A stretch of 64,000 nucleotides of DNA from Corythucha ciliata (Eukaryota; Arthropoda; Insecta; Hemiptera; Tingidae), in the NCBI GenBank assembly GCA_038030265.1, contig CM075939.1:54541253-54605252 (forward strand), in the 5' to 3' direction. Position 1 is the first letter of the stretch. Each line of letters begins with the position of its first letter. The notes beneath the pieces were generated by a model. It saw only the letters and a list, made by a program, of their open reading frames with translations. It did no database searches and had not been told where the DNA came from. The translations under genes and the position numbers were made by a program. Below are positions 56,330-64,000 of the stretch, one piece after another.

Positions 56330-56873
56330 AGTACTAGCCTTTAAATGAATTTAAAAAAAAGAATTACTGAAAAATTCCAAAAACTGACGGAGAAAAATAG
56401 GGGCCAATTCCTGGCCGTCCTGAAACTCCCCCTTAAGGGGGTGCTGCACGGGCCTCTGAGACGGGCACCCGTTTTTCTTTCTTTTTTAACTTCTTTTTTT
56501 TTGTAAATTCATTAAAAAATAAGGACTATATGCATGCGTAACCGATTTTAATTATGTTTATTATTAAAAAAGTTATTTTTCTAATTTTTGTAATTTTCAC
56601 TTTTTCCTAAATCGGTTACTATTGGAGGTAGAGGTCCGAATTAATGTTTTTAGACCACGGAATTGATTAATTATTTTATTAAACACAATAACTAATTGTA
56701 CGAGCACATTGTTCGATGGCTTCATGAATAACGACTAGACTGAGGTTACAACAGAGAGAGATAGAGAACGAGCCATCGGGAACGGACACGAGATAAGAGT
56801 TGTGTTATATTACCTTTCCTGGTTACCCCAAATTTATTACAGTATTGAGTGATTTATTTATATTTACTTAATT

Positions 56874-57092
56874 TTAACGTTCCAAAAGTTGTTTTATGAG
56901 CTGAAATTTAAGTCTATTGTAAGCAATTGATCCACAGACGGTGTTAGTTTCTTCCGGGTTTGAGTCACTGAGGCAGAACAGAATGAGTATTCCCCACATC
57001 GCTCGGCCAAGAAGTCTTGTTCCTATGTTACTTGGAAAATGAATTTTGACTAGAGAATCATCAAAACGTGGTATTTTTATTCTATAATACAC
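56874..57092 (-). other. Open frame of 72 codons, unrecognised
   Basis: The frame reads IPRFDDSLVKIHFPSNIGTR, then AMWGILILFCL and ends YNRLKFQLIKQLLER before TAA. A possible acceptor (TATTATAG) precedes IKIPRF. It could be a terminal exon or chance. No family recognised. Confidence 0.25.
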
Positions 57093-57128
57093 AAATGGCG
57101 TTTATTCGACCGATCCAAAAAGAACGAA

Positions 57129-57215
57129 ATGCCGATGAACTACGCGTTTGTTGGGTGCTACTCGAGGGCTGGAAAGGACCGTGTATCCTTCTTCAGATTC
57201 TTTTCCAAGCATCAG
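57129..57215 (+). pseudogene. THAP zinc-finger-like N-terminal fragment
   Basis: ATG at 57129 opens MPMNYAFVGCYSRAGKDRVS followed by FFRFFSKHQG, close to the start of THAP domains (C-x-x-x-x-C, then SFFRFP). The first zinc-binding Cys is replaced by Tyr, and the later CxxH part is absent from the frame. THAP domains occur in P-element-type transposases and host regulators. Either a decayed element or a first exon (GTGAGG follows at 57214). Confidence 0.35.
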
Positions 57216-57451
57216 GGTGAGGTAATCTTCTTCAGCACTATAAAAGGAGCACGTGGACATTCAACGTTAAGCATTTCCCAACGCTCTTTTCACACAAACA
57301 CGGTTTCACGAGGCCCCCGCGTGAATGCCGCTTTCTCATCGAACCAAGTAATATGTACCGCACGTGTGTAAAGGTGTACGTGGTCAATACGCGGCAGCCA
57401 AAACCACGCCGCGAGAAACCTCGTATATGTGAAACGAGCCTAACGCGCTAG

Positions 57452-57750
57452 TTAAAAGTTAAGCCACTTCAAAATTGACGGGACCGATACCGATTTATTT
57501 TCCTTTTTTGTAGATAGCAGCGATCCTTCCTTCGATAATCCCCCAGCGTAGTCACTTAAGTTCCATTTTACGTAATTTTGATGCCTACAATGCCTCCAAG
57601 ACTGAGTTATTGAAAAAATTTGCAGCAAGCTTCCAATGTAGAACTTACATGAACGGGGCAACCAGGAATAGATAAGAATGCAATGCCAACTCGATCGTAA
57701 CCTTCCGTGTCCTTTCCCGATAAACAAACAGTCTTACCACACCAATTATT
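57452..57750 (-). CDS. Putative 3'-terminal exon pair, minus strand, unidentified
   Basis: Exon 57750-57649 (34 codons: NNWCGKTVCLSGKDTEGYDR, FLSIPGCPVH; acceptor ATAATAG, donor GTAAGT) and exon 57601-57452 (acceptor AACTCAG; SWRHCRHQNYVKWNLSDYAG to KWLNF and TAA) join in phase 0 across a 47-bp intron. Cys-rich and coding-like, family not recognised. The Gypsy element is inserted about 67 bp upstream of the first exon, perhaps in its intron. Confidence 0.35.
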
Positions 57751-57816
57751 CTATTATAAAAATTCAACACTCTCCCTTAATTGGCGATTGCAGCTAAGGA
57801 AGTCGCTGTCTGCCGG

Positions 57817-57978
57817 TGTTATATCTTTTAGAAATAGGAACGCGTATCGAATATTATGTATTTGTATTTAAAAACAAGAAACGGGAAACTGGGTAAAAAG
57901 TGCGAGAACTGCTCGCTTCATATTCGAAGAAGGAAACATGTGCCGTGGGTTAATAATCATGGACGTAGGGTCATTACA
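57817..57978 (-). repeat. Gypsy 3' LTR
   Basis: 162 bp, starts TGTTATATCTTTTAGAAATA and ends GGGTCATTACA on the plus strand. Differs from the other LTR at two transitions (ATTATGTATT here against ATTACGTATT; TGCCGTGGG here against TGCCATGGG). Confidence 0.95.
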
Positions 57979-58021
57979 GTCTCCCCCACTTAGTCCGAAG
58001 ATACATTGGTACTAATGTGAA

Positions 58022-59580
58022 TTACGACAGTTCATAATCGCGTAGATGGATTGGAGGACGACGTTGACGTTCTGATCGTTGGAGTTGAGAACGACATGGT
58101 GGTCCATTTGACACGTCATTACGTAACGGTGGTTGACGGATACTTGAATCAGGGATCAGGCGATCACTAGGCGACTGTAGTATTTCCGTTGATGGAACAA
58201 TGGTTTGAGCTAGAAGCCATGGTGGTGGTTGACTTGGGTTTTCGTTTCCTTCTGGTTGAGAGGGTGATTCTTGGCCTCCCGCTTTGGTTTCTGGAGAAAA
58301 TGACACCATCTTATTTGGAACGTTAGTTCTCCTCAACTGGTCGATGTGATGTTTGTACGTGTACCCATCCCCAATTTTTGTAGTACAGTTACAAAACGCC
58401 AATGAATTTTTGAATTTGTGTAGTATCGTGATTGGACTCGGTCACCGACGTTTAAAGAACGAAGACCAGGAACAGTTGATTCGTTTTGAGGAGTTTCCTT
58501 GAATGGCTTGAGGGCGTCCAAACGTATTCGAATTGTTCTGCCGAAGTAAAGTTCAGCAGGGGATTTCCCCTCGACTAAGGGAATCGCTCGGTAAATTTGT
58601 AGAATTTTCTGGATTTTCTGCTGAATGTTTCCCGGTTCATTTTCCATAGCCGTCAGACGATTTTTTAGGGTGCGCACGTTGCTTTCTGCAAGCCCGTTTG
58701 TTGCAGGGTGTCCGGGCGCGCTGAATTTCTGAATGATAGCGTTGTTTTTGCAAAAAGTGGTGAATGTCTCACATTTGAAGATAGTTGCATTGTCTGAGAC
58801 AATTATTTTGGGAAACCCGTGAGTCGAAAATATATTTTCCAGAAGTTCGATGGTTTTTGTAGCAGTCGGAGCGTGATAAGATATCCGGGCTTCGACCCAT
58901 TTTGATTTGGCGTCGACGACAATGTGAATGTGTTTTCCTCCGTCCAAAGGCCCGGCATAATCGACATGAAGTCGATCCCAGTTTGTCTTTGGTTTATACC
59001 AAATATGTAGTGGAGCTTTTGTCGGATTCGGTTGATTTAAAACACAGGATTCGCAAGAGCTTACCAGATCTAGGCCAACCCAAGTGCAGTATCGCCGAGC
59101 AAGTTGCTGCATTTTCGTGGCACCAACGTGAGTACTATGGAGCTCACGCAGAATAGAAGCTTGTAGAATTTTTGGGATTACGGCTCGATGTCCTTTGAAA
59201 AGAATTCCTTCTTCGAGTGTGTATTCGTCTTGAATTTTCCCCTCGAGGAGATCTGCTTTATTTTTTGAAAGTTCTCGGTCCGCATTTGTCTCCCGGGCGA
59301 TGGTTTCGGCGTCTACATCGTCCGAAGAAATTTGAAAGAGGGTGAGAGCGCAAATTTCTTCCACTTCCTTGTTGATGATAATATCCATTGTTTGAACGTC
59401 TTCCTGTATTGGTAGGCGAGATAGGCAGTCGGCATTTGTATTGTCAGCTCCTCTTTTGAGTTTCACCTCGTAGTTGAATCCTGAGAGATAGGATGCGTAA
59501 CGTAGAAGTCGTGCTGAAGTCATTGCTGGTAGCTTAGCAGCCTGGTGAAATATTCGAGAAAGGGGCTGATTGTCGGTCAC
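58022..59580 (-). pseudogene. Gypsy integrase and C-terminal extension
   Basis: The frame 59580-58333 has the spacer LPAMTSARLLRYASYLSGFN, the zinc-binding region (HSTHVGATKMQQLARRYCTW, CESCVLNQPNP) and the core with D of LHVDYAGPL, D of IIVSDNATIF and E of GLAESNVRTL. A frameshift near 58390 leads to the tail (58402-58022) with HHIDQLRRTNVP and a Pro/Ser-rich end. Confidence 0.88.
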
Positions 59581-59582
59581 TA

Positions 59583-59918
59583 GCTGGAATTTCTGCCCTT
59601 AGAGGTAAATAAAAAAATGGCTCACAGCAAAGATGATGGCCAAGGCCTCGCGGTCAATTTGGCTGGAGTCAATGCGCGAGATGCAAAGGCAACTGGGCGT
59701 TCGTGTCCATCCACGATGTGAGAAAGTATGCCAGCGACTCCCGTCGTACTGGCATCGCAAGTGACCACAATTGGAAGCTCTGGATTGAACTGGTAGAGGA
59801 CCCTGATACTAACAATCTCTTGTTTGAGTTTGAGGAATGCTGCTTCACATTCCCTAGTCCACTGGAATTTTTTATTTTTTTGAAGAAGTAGACGTAGAGC
59901 TGAAGTTATTGTGGACAT
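59583..59918 (-). pseudogene. Gypsy RNase H-like region
   Basis: Has KKFQWTRECEAAFLKLKQEI and VVTCDASTTGVAGILSH with VAFASRALTPAK. Near 59670 the frame shifts: the other frame continues IDREALAIIFAVSHFFIYL and meets a TAA before GQKFQLVTDNQPLSRIF. It carries one frameshift and one nonsense codon. Confidence 0.8.
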
Positions 59919-59969
59919 CTTGGGGATGAATTTTGAGTAGTTCGTTATAAGACCAAGGAAGCAGCGAAG

Positions 59970-60611
59970 TTATTTGACGTCTGTCGGTCTTCTTATTTTT
60001 GAAATTGCTTGAACCTTGTCAGGACTTTTCAGGACCTCATTTTTGCGAATAACATGACCGAGGTATTTTAATTCAGTTTTGAAGAACTGGCATTTGTTTT
60101 TATTCAGGTGCAGATCATATTTTTGAAGTCGTGTCAGGCAAGAACGTAGACGCGAAAAGCATTCTGATTTCGTTCGACCATAGACAATAATGTCGTTAAA
60201 GAAAGAGAGCACGCCTTCGAGATTTGAAAGAATTTTGTCTTTCTCACGGTTGAAATCCTCTGGCGCCGTTTTGACTCCAAAGGCTAGACGATTCACTTTA
60301 TAGGTGCCTTTGTGCGTGGAAATGGTCAGGACTTTAGCACTTTCCTCATCCACCATGAAGGGCAAATACGCTTTGAAGAGGTCAAGATGACAGAAAAATT
60401 CGGCATCTGTGAGCGCTGTCAGTATGTCGTCTACTTTTGGTATTGGGTAGTGTGAAGATACAATTTGAGGGTTCACTGTGTTCCTGTAGTCAACACATAA
60501 GCGAATACTCCCGTCCGCTTTCGGTACAATAACCAGAGGGGAACCCCAGTCGCAGTGGTCGATTTTTGAAATTATGCCTTCGGCTTCTAAAGTGTCCAAT
60601 TCTTTTTCCAC
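59970..60611 (-). pseudogene. Gypsy reverse transcriptase with altered active site
   Basis: Recognised by EAEGIISKIDHCDWGSPLVI, VPKADGSIRLCVDYR, DILTALTDAEFFCHLDLFKA and VNRLAFGVKTAPEDF. The catalytic box reads FFNDIIVYG where this family has xxDDI: the first Asp is Asn. The frame ends at TAA (59970-59972) at a position followed directly by in-frame LRCFLGLITNYSKFIPK, so this is a premature stop. Confidence 0.85.
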
Positions 60612-60750
60612 TTTTTCTCTGAGAGCGTACGGGACGTCTCTAGCACGTAGAAAGATGGGTTTGGCATGTTCTCGGAGTTGCAGAGAGCAAGTGACACCCG
60701 GAACGCAACCAACCTTAGGTTCGAAGATTGAAGGGAATTCGGCTAGAATG

Positions 60751-61448
60751 TCATTCTATATCTTTATTCCCATTCACACTGTTAATGAAAAAAGGAGAGT
60801 GAAGCAGAGAGTAGTCGAGTTTCTTCAGATTTATTTCCAAATGACGGATCCAAACGCGACCCAATAATGTTGAAAAATCATCGGGAACTATGTAGATTTC
60901 TTCAGTCGAATAGGTGTCTTTGTAGCGCACCTGTACATCAAGTTTTCCATCTGGGACGAAAACATTATTTGTGTAGGATCGGAAGGCCACATCTGATTTT
61001 TTTAGTTGTTTGTCGAGCTGAAAGCGTTTGAATTGTGAACGCGGAAGAAGAGTGTAACCAGCTCCGGAATCAACTTCGAATTTCTGGGGCTGTCCTTCGA
61101 TTTCAACTGTTACGAAGTATTTCTCAGCGTCTTTACTCGAGTCTTTGTGACCGAAAATATCAACTATTTGATTAAGACTCGAATACTCAGTTTCAACTGA
61201 GTTAGTAGGTTGACTCCGTCTGGAAAAAAATTGTTCAGAACTTGAACGATTACGAGTTTTGTTAGAAACATTGGACAATTTTCTTTTGAAGGCGTGAAAT
61301 TTTCGAAAGGAGGAATCAGAATAGCGGCGGGTGTCGGTGTAGAAGAGGGAGAACGGCCTGAGCTGCCTGAAGAGCGAATCGCTTCAAGAAGCCTTTCCTG
61401 GTTTGAAGTAAACGAAGCCATGAATGCGGCAAATTGTTCGGCATCCAT
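60751..61448 (-). pseudogene. Gypsy gag remnant and aspartic protease
   Basis: Gag starts at 61448 (MDAEQFAAFMASFTSNQERL) and loses its frame near 61290 after PPFENFTPSKE. The capsid core and zinc knuckle expected next are absent, so an internal deletion joins the gag start to the protease. The protease frame to 60751 has FEVDSGAGYTLLPRSQF, with DSGA as active site. Confidence 0.8.
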
Positions 61449-61695
61449 GGTGTAATTAACGATTCGGTACTGGTACTAGAGGTAGTTAATAAAATGACAA
61501 GTCTTTACCTTGTTATCGAAGAAAGGGGAAAAAAAAAAAAAAAAATCAAATGAATGAGAATCCGTCATCGTAGTGTCGGGGTGAAAAGCGGTTGCTACGG
61601 ACGCGGAGTTTTTTTTTTTTTTTTTCTTCTTTCACGCACTTGTCCTCAACTTTAGAAAATGTTAAGTTCCGTTTCTTATTATCCTCGTTGCCACT

Positions 61696-61857
61696 TGTTA
61701 TATCTTTTAGAAATAGGAACGCGTATCGAATATTACGTATTTGTATTTAAAAACAAGAAACGGGAAACTGGGTAAAAAGTGCGAGAACTGCTCGCTTCAT
61801 ATTCGAAGAAGGAAACATGTGCCATGGGTTAATAATCATGGACGTAGGGTCATTACA
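61696..61857 (-). repeat. Gypsy 5' LTR
   Basis: 162 bp. On the minus strand it is followed, after AG, by TGGCAACGAGGATAATAAG (61693 downward), the likely primer-binding site, since it starts TGG complementary to a tRNA CCA end. The tRNA is not assigned. Confidence 0.92.
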
Positions 61858-61862
61858 GCCGG

Positions 61863-62248
61863 TCATAGAGAAACTAGTGATACTAGTGTAAGCGGTATGT
61901 TAAATTTTGGATTATTTTCACGTCTTTTTTATTATTTTTTTGCCATTTACAACTCGTGGAAAAGTGAATACATTTATTAATTAAGCTAAGGTCGACTAAT
62001 AGGGCTCGGTATTAGTGCGAGTTGTTAATGAAGGGGGTCACTGGTTACTCAAGAATATGATGGACATGCACTTCACGCGAGCGTACGCGAACGCGACGGA
62101 GGAGTCCGACCTACGGGTGTGCCGTCGATATGGAACAACCGCTCAACAACAAAGTCAACGGAGCCACAGGCAACGCCCGGAGACCGGCGATCAGCAATTG
62201 GATGGCGTCGGGGCAAAACAGAGAAAAGACCGGTGCTCGCTCGTTTTC
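61863..62248. other. Sequence between Gypsy and the LINE, unresolved
   Basis: A GC-richer patch (62070-62230) has an uninterrupted plus frame, but no domain is recognised and no splice structure is convincing. Confidence 0.35.
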
Positions 62249-62369
62249 TCATTCATTCATTCATTTTTATTGAATGCCAACACAAAATTAAAATGTAAGG
62301 CCACGTCAAAGTTATTACAAATTGAAAAAAAAAAAAAATGTTTACAAAGTGACAACAAAATCACAGGTG

Positions 62370-63053
62370 CTAATCACAGCTGGAGAAGAATTCTTCGACG
62401 CTGTATATGCATCGACGAAGCAACAGCTCCCGAACACCTCTCTTGAAATCCCCGCCTTTGAGATTTTTTAGGCGGCCCGGCAACGCGTTGTACAGCCTGA
62501 CCCCCACCGACGAGATGCATGTTCGCTGAGTCACCGCGAGGCGACACCTACGAGCCACTAGACGCTCTCTGTTTCGCGTTGAATAGGCGTGCTCAGGCGC
62601 TAAAAATTCCGCATGAAGCTTCACGTACGATACCATTTCAAGGACATAAAGCGCCGGAAGAGTGAGTATCGCAAGCTCTGAAAAAAGCGGCCTGCAAGAA
62701 GTGCGGGAGTGAACACCACACATTATTCGTATCGCCGCTTTCTGTAATTTGAAGACGCGCGTCACGCTGGTCGAATTTCCTCACAGGAGAATGCCGTATG
62801 ACAGATGACTCGCAAAAAAGGAGTAGTACACCATCCGCAGAACAGGAGCCGAGACGAGGCCCACAAGGCGCCGCATCGCGAAGAGACTGCGCGATAGGAC
62901 CTTACACAGGTGCGTGATGTGGCTGGTCCAGGAGAGTCGATTATCCATGTAAAACCCGAGGAATTTTACTTCGGAAGCACTGGTCGACGAGGAGGTCAGA
63001 TTGAGTGTCAGGTCCTGAGTTTTAGCTGCGTTTAGATGCAGACGATTGGCCAC
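62370..63053 (-). pseudogene. LINE RT thumb and C-terminal tail
   Basis: First frame (63053-62781): ANRLHLNAAKTQDLTLNL, VKFLGFYMDNRLSWTSHI, SYGILL. After a frame change (62765-62370): VFKLQKAAIRIMCGVHSRTS, CRPLFSELAILTLPALYVLE, YSTRNRERL and VGVRLYNALPGRLKNL, the conserved C-terminal tail of CR1/Jockey-like proteins. Confidence 0.85.
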
Positions 63054-63997
63054 GCCGACGACTTCATGCGACCTATAGAAGCGTATACCTCCTCGACAGT
63101 GGTAAGTTCCAAGGCAAGAGAAGGAGGGCGCGCCGAAACTTGATCCAGATAAACCATAAAGGAAGTCTCAGGGGGAGGCAAAGAGTCAACCATCCTCGAG
63201 GCACTGTCACGGAAATGTACGTTGAAATCCGAGGCCGTTAGATTCGAACCTGGCATGGGTTTCTTCAAGGGCTTGCTATTCAGTTCCCTATGAACAATTC
63301 TCCACGATTCACGAGACCTGTTCACGGACGACGTAATTCGTTCGTCGTTATGCGCCCGTCTAGCGGCGGACAAAGCTGTGCGATACTCTTTCCTAGCAGC
63401 GACGAAAGCACTACGAAAATTCAAGCGGTGCTGAGGATCGGAGGTACACCTATAACTCCGAAGCAGATCCAAATAGATATCGCGTTTCGTTTCCAACTCA
63501 GATGTGAACCAAGAATCCTTCATCCTTCGTCGGTCATCAGACACTATCCAGGGGCAGCAGGCGTCCAATCCTCTCACAAGAAGGTGTAGGAAGAGTTCCC
63601 ACTTTCGAAAGGAGTCTTTAATCTCGTAAATCCTAAGCCAAAGGCCAGGCTGAACTAGCCAAGAGGTGAGACTAAGCAGTCGGTTAGCTCCAAAATGACG
63701 TTTTGGGGCAGACTTGCCATTTTTAACTACAGGAGCTTGAAGGCGCAACGTTACGTCGTGCGCTTTATGGTCAGAGAACTGCCAATCGATTATGCTGGAG
63801 CTGAACCAGGAATGATGGATATTTGTGAATATGTTATCGAGGGCGGACTCCCTACCATTACCGTGAATTCTGGTGCACTGGTATATAGAGGGCTGAAAGT
63901 CATAGGATGATAGCAAGTTCAGAAAATAGTTGGCATCCGATTCCCCACTGAGTATGTCGATATTAAAATCTCCAGCAAGCAACGCTGGGGAGTTCAT
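63040..63997 (-). pseudogene. LINE endonuclease and pre-RT linker
   Basis: Motifs SPALLAGDFNIDILSG, ALDNIFTNIHHS and DWQFSDHKAHDVTLRL mark the endonuclease C-terminus. The linker contains KDSWFTSELETKRDIYLDLL and ends TTVEEVYASIGRMKSS, the point just before RT motif 0 in intact elements. The frame then runs into sequence from beyond the RT core. Confidence 0.85.
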
Positions 63998-64000
63998 ACG

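Larger units (their letters stand above)
57817..61857 (-). mobile_element. Ty3/Gypsy LTR retrotransposon (4,041 bp)
   Basis: Two 162-bp LTRs (57817-57978 and 61696-61857) with TG...CA ends differ at only two sites and are flanked by GCCGG on both sides (57812-57816, 61858-61862), a 5-bp duplication. Minus-strand order: gag fragment, protease, RT, RNase H, integrase. A polypurine tract (GTGGGGGAGAC) abuts the 3' LTR at 57979. No envelope-like frame is seen. Gag is internally deleted, and RT and RNase H carry lesions, so it is a young but defective copy. Confidence 0.93.
62249..64000 (-). mobile_element. CR1/L2-like LINE with internal RT deletion
   Basis: Minus-strand element entering from the right edge. 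Endonuclease C-terminal part and linker occupy 63997 to about 63055 (LLAGDFNIDILSG, DNIFTN, SDHKAHDV, then an Arg-rich linker). The C-terminal RT thumb and tail follow at 63053-62370. The 3' end is a short tetranucleotide tail: plus-strand CATTCATTCATT at 62249-62263, that is (AATG)n after AATAAAAATG. Such tails are typical of CR1/L2 elements. The RT catalytic core is missing. Confidence 0.85.

Noticed and set aside
58022..58402. Envelope-like gene after Gypsy integrase
   Set aside because: The frame continues the integrase tail; there is no signal peptide, transmembrane helix or separate start.

Overview
The window is animal nuclear DNA, most likely from an invertebrate. Protein-coding signal is broken into short exons with GT-AG introns. 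The one clearly recognised gene is a two-half ABCB/P-glycoprotein transporter. Most of the remaining sequence is transposable elements of classes common in invertebrates: Jockey, I/LOA-like and CR1/L2-like LINEs, BEL/Pao and Ty3/Gypsy LTR elements, hAT-like non-autonomous DNA transposons and foldback MITEs. I cannot name a species.

Two host genes are supported and they converge tail to tail. (1) A plus-strand gene, about 4.2-25.6 kb, encodes half of a fibronectin III domain, a transmembrane helix and a cytoplasmic tail; six exons are visible and its 5' end is not found. (2) A minus-strand ABCB gene, 41.0-26.7 kb, has 19 exons that join in frame to about 1,244 codons (TMD1-NBD1-linker-TMD2-NBD2) and lacks only the N-terminal exon(s). 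Weaker traces of further genes are 3'-terminal exon pairs at 55.3-55.7 kb (+) and 57.8-57.5 kb (-), and a THAP-like fragment at 57.1 kb.

Layout. 0-1.75 kb: end of a hAT-like element carrying a degenerate ~31-bp repeat array. 5.5-16.9 kb, inside the FN3 gene's 12.6-kb intron: a minus-strand Jockey LINE broken by a 1.87-kb hAT-like element (8-bp target duplication) and by a BEL/Pao element that has lost most of one LTR. 19.9-23.7 kb: ~29-bp repeat arrays with a 2.2-kb hAT-like element nested inside. 27.2-36.1 kb: a 9-kb intron that splits NBD2 and holds repeat arrays, a foldback MITE with a 9-bp duplication, a nearly complete I/LOA-like LINE with a 14-bp duplication, and an old LINE remnant. 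40.6-54.9 kb: MITEs, two more duplication-verified hAT-like elements, a ~300-bp satellite trimer, a large inverted repeat and further arrays. 57.8-61.9 kb: a complete-ended Gypsy element with 162-bp LTRs. 62.25-64 kb: an internally deleted LINE running off the window.

The least familiar feature is a set of hAT-like elements (TIRs CAGTGGCGGATCC or CAGGGGCGTAG, 8-bp duplications, no transposase in the window) whose interiors are long arrays of degenerate ~29-31-bp units. Two array families, A and B, recur through the window, both inside such elements and without visible ends.
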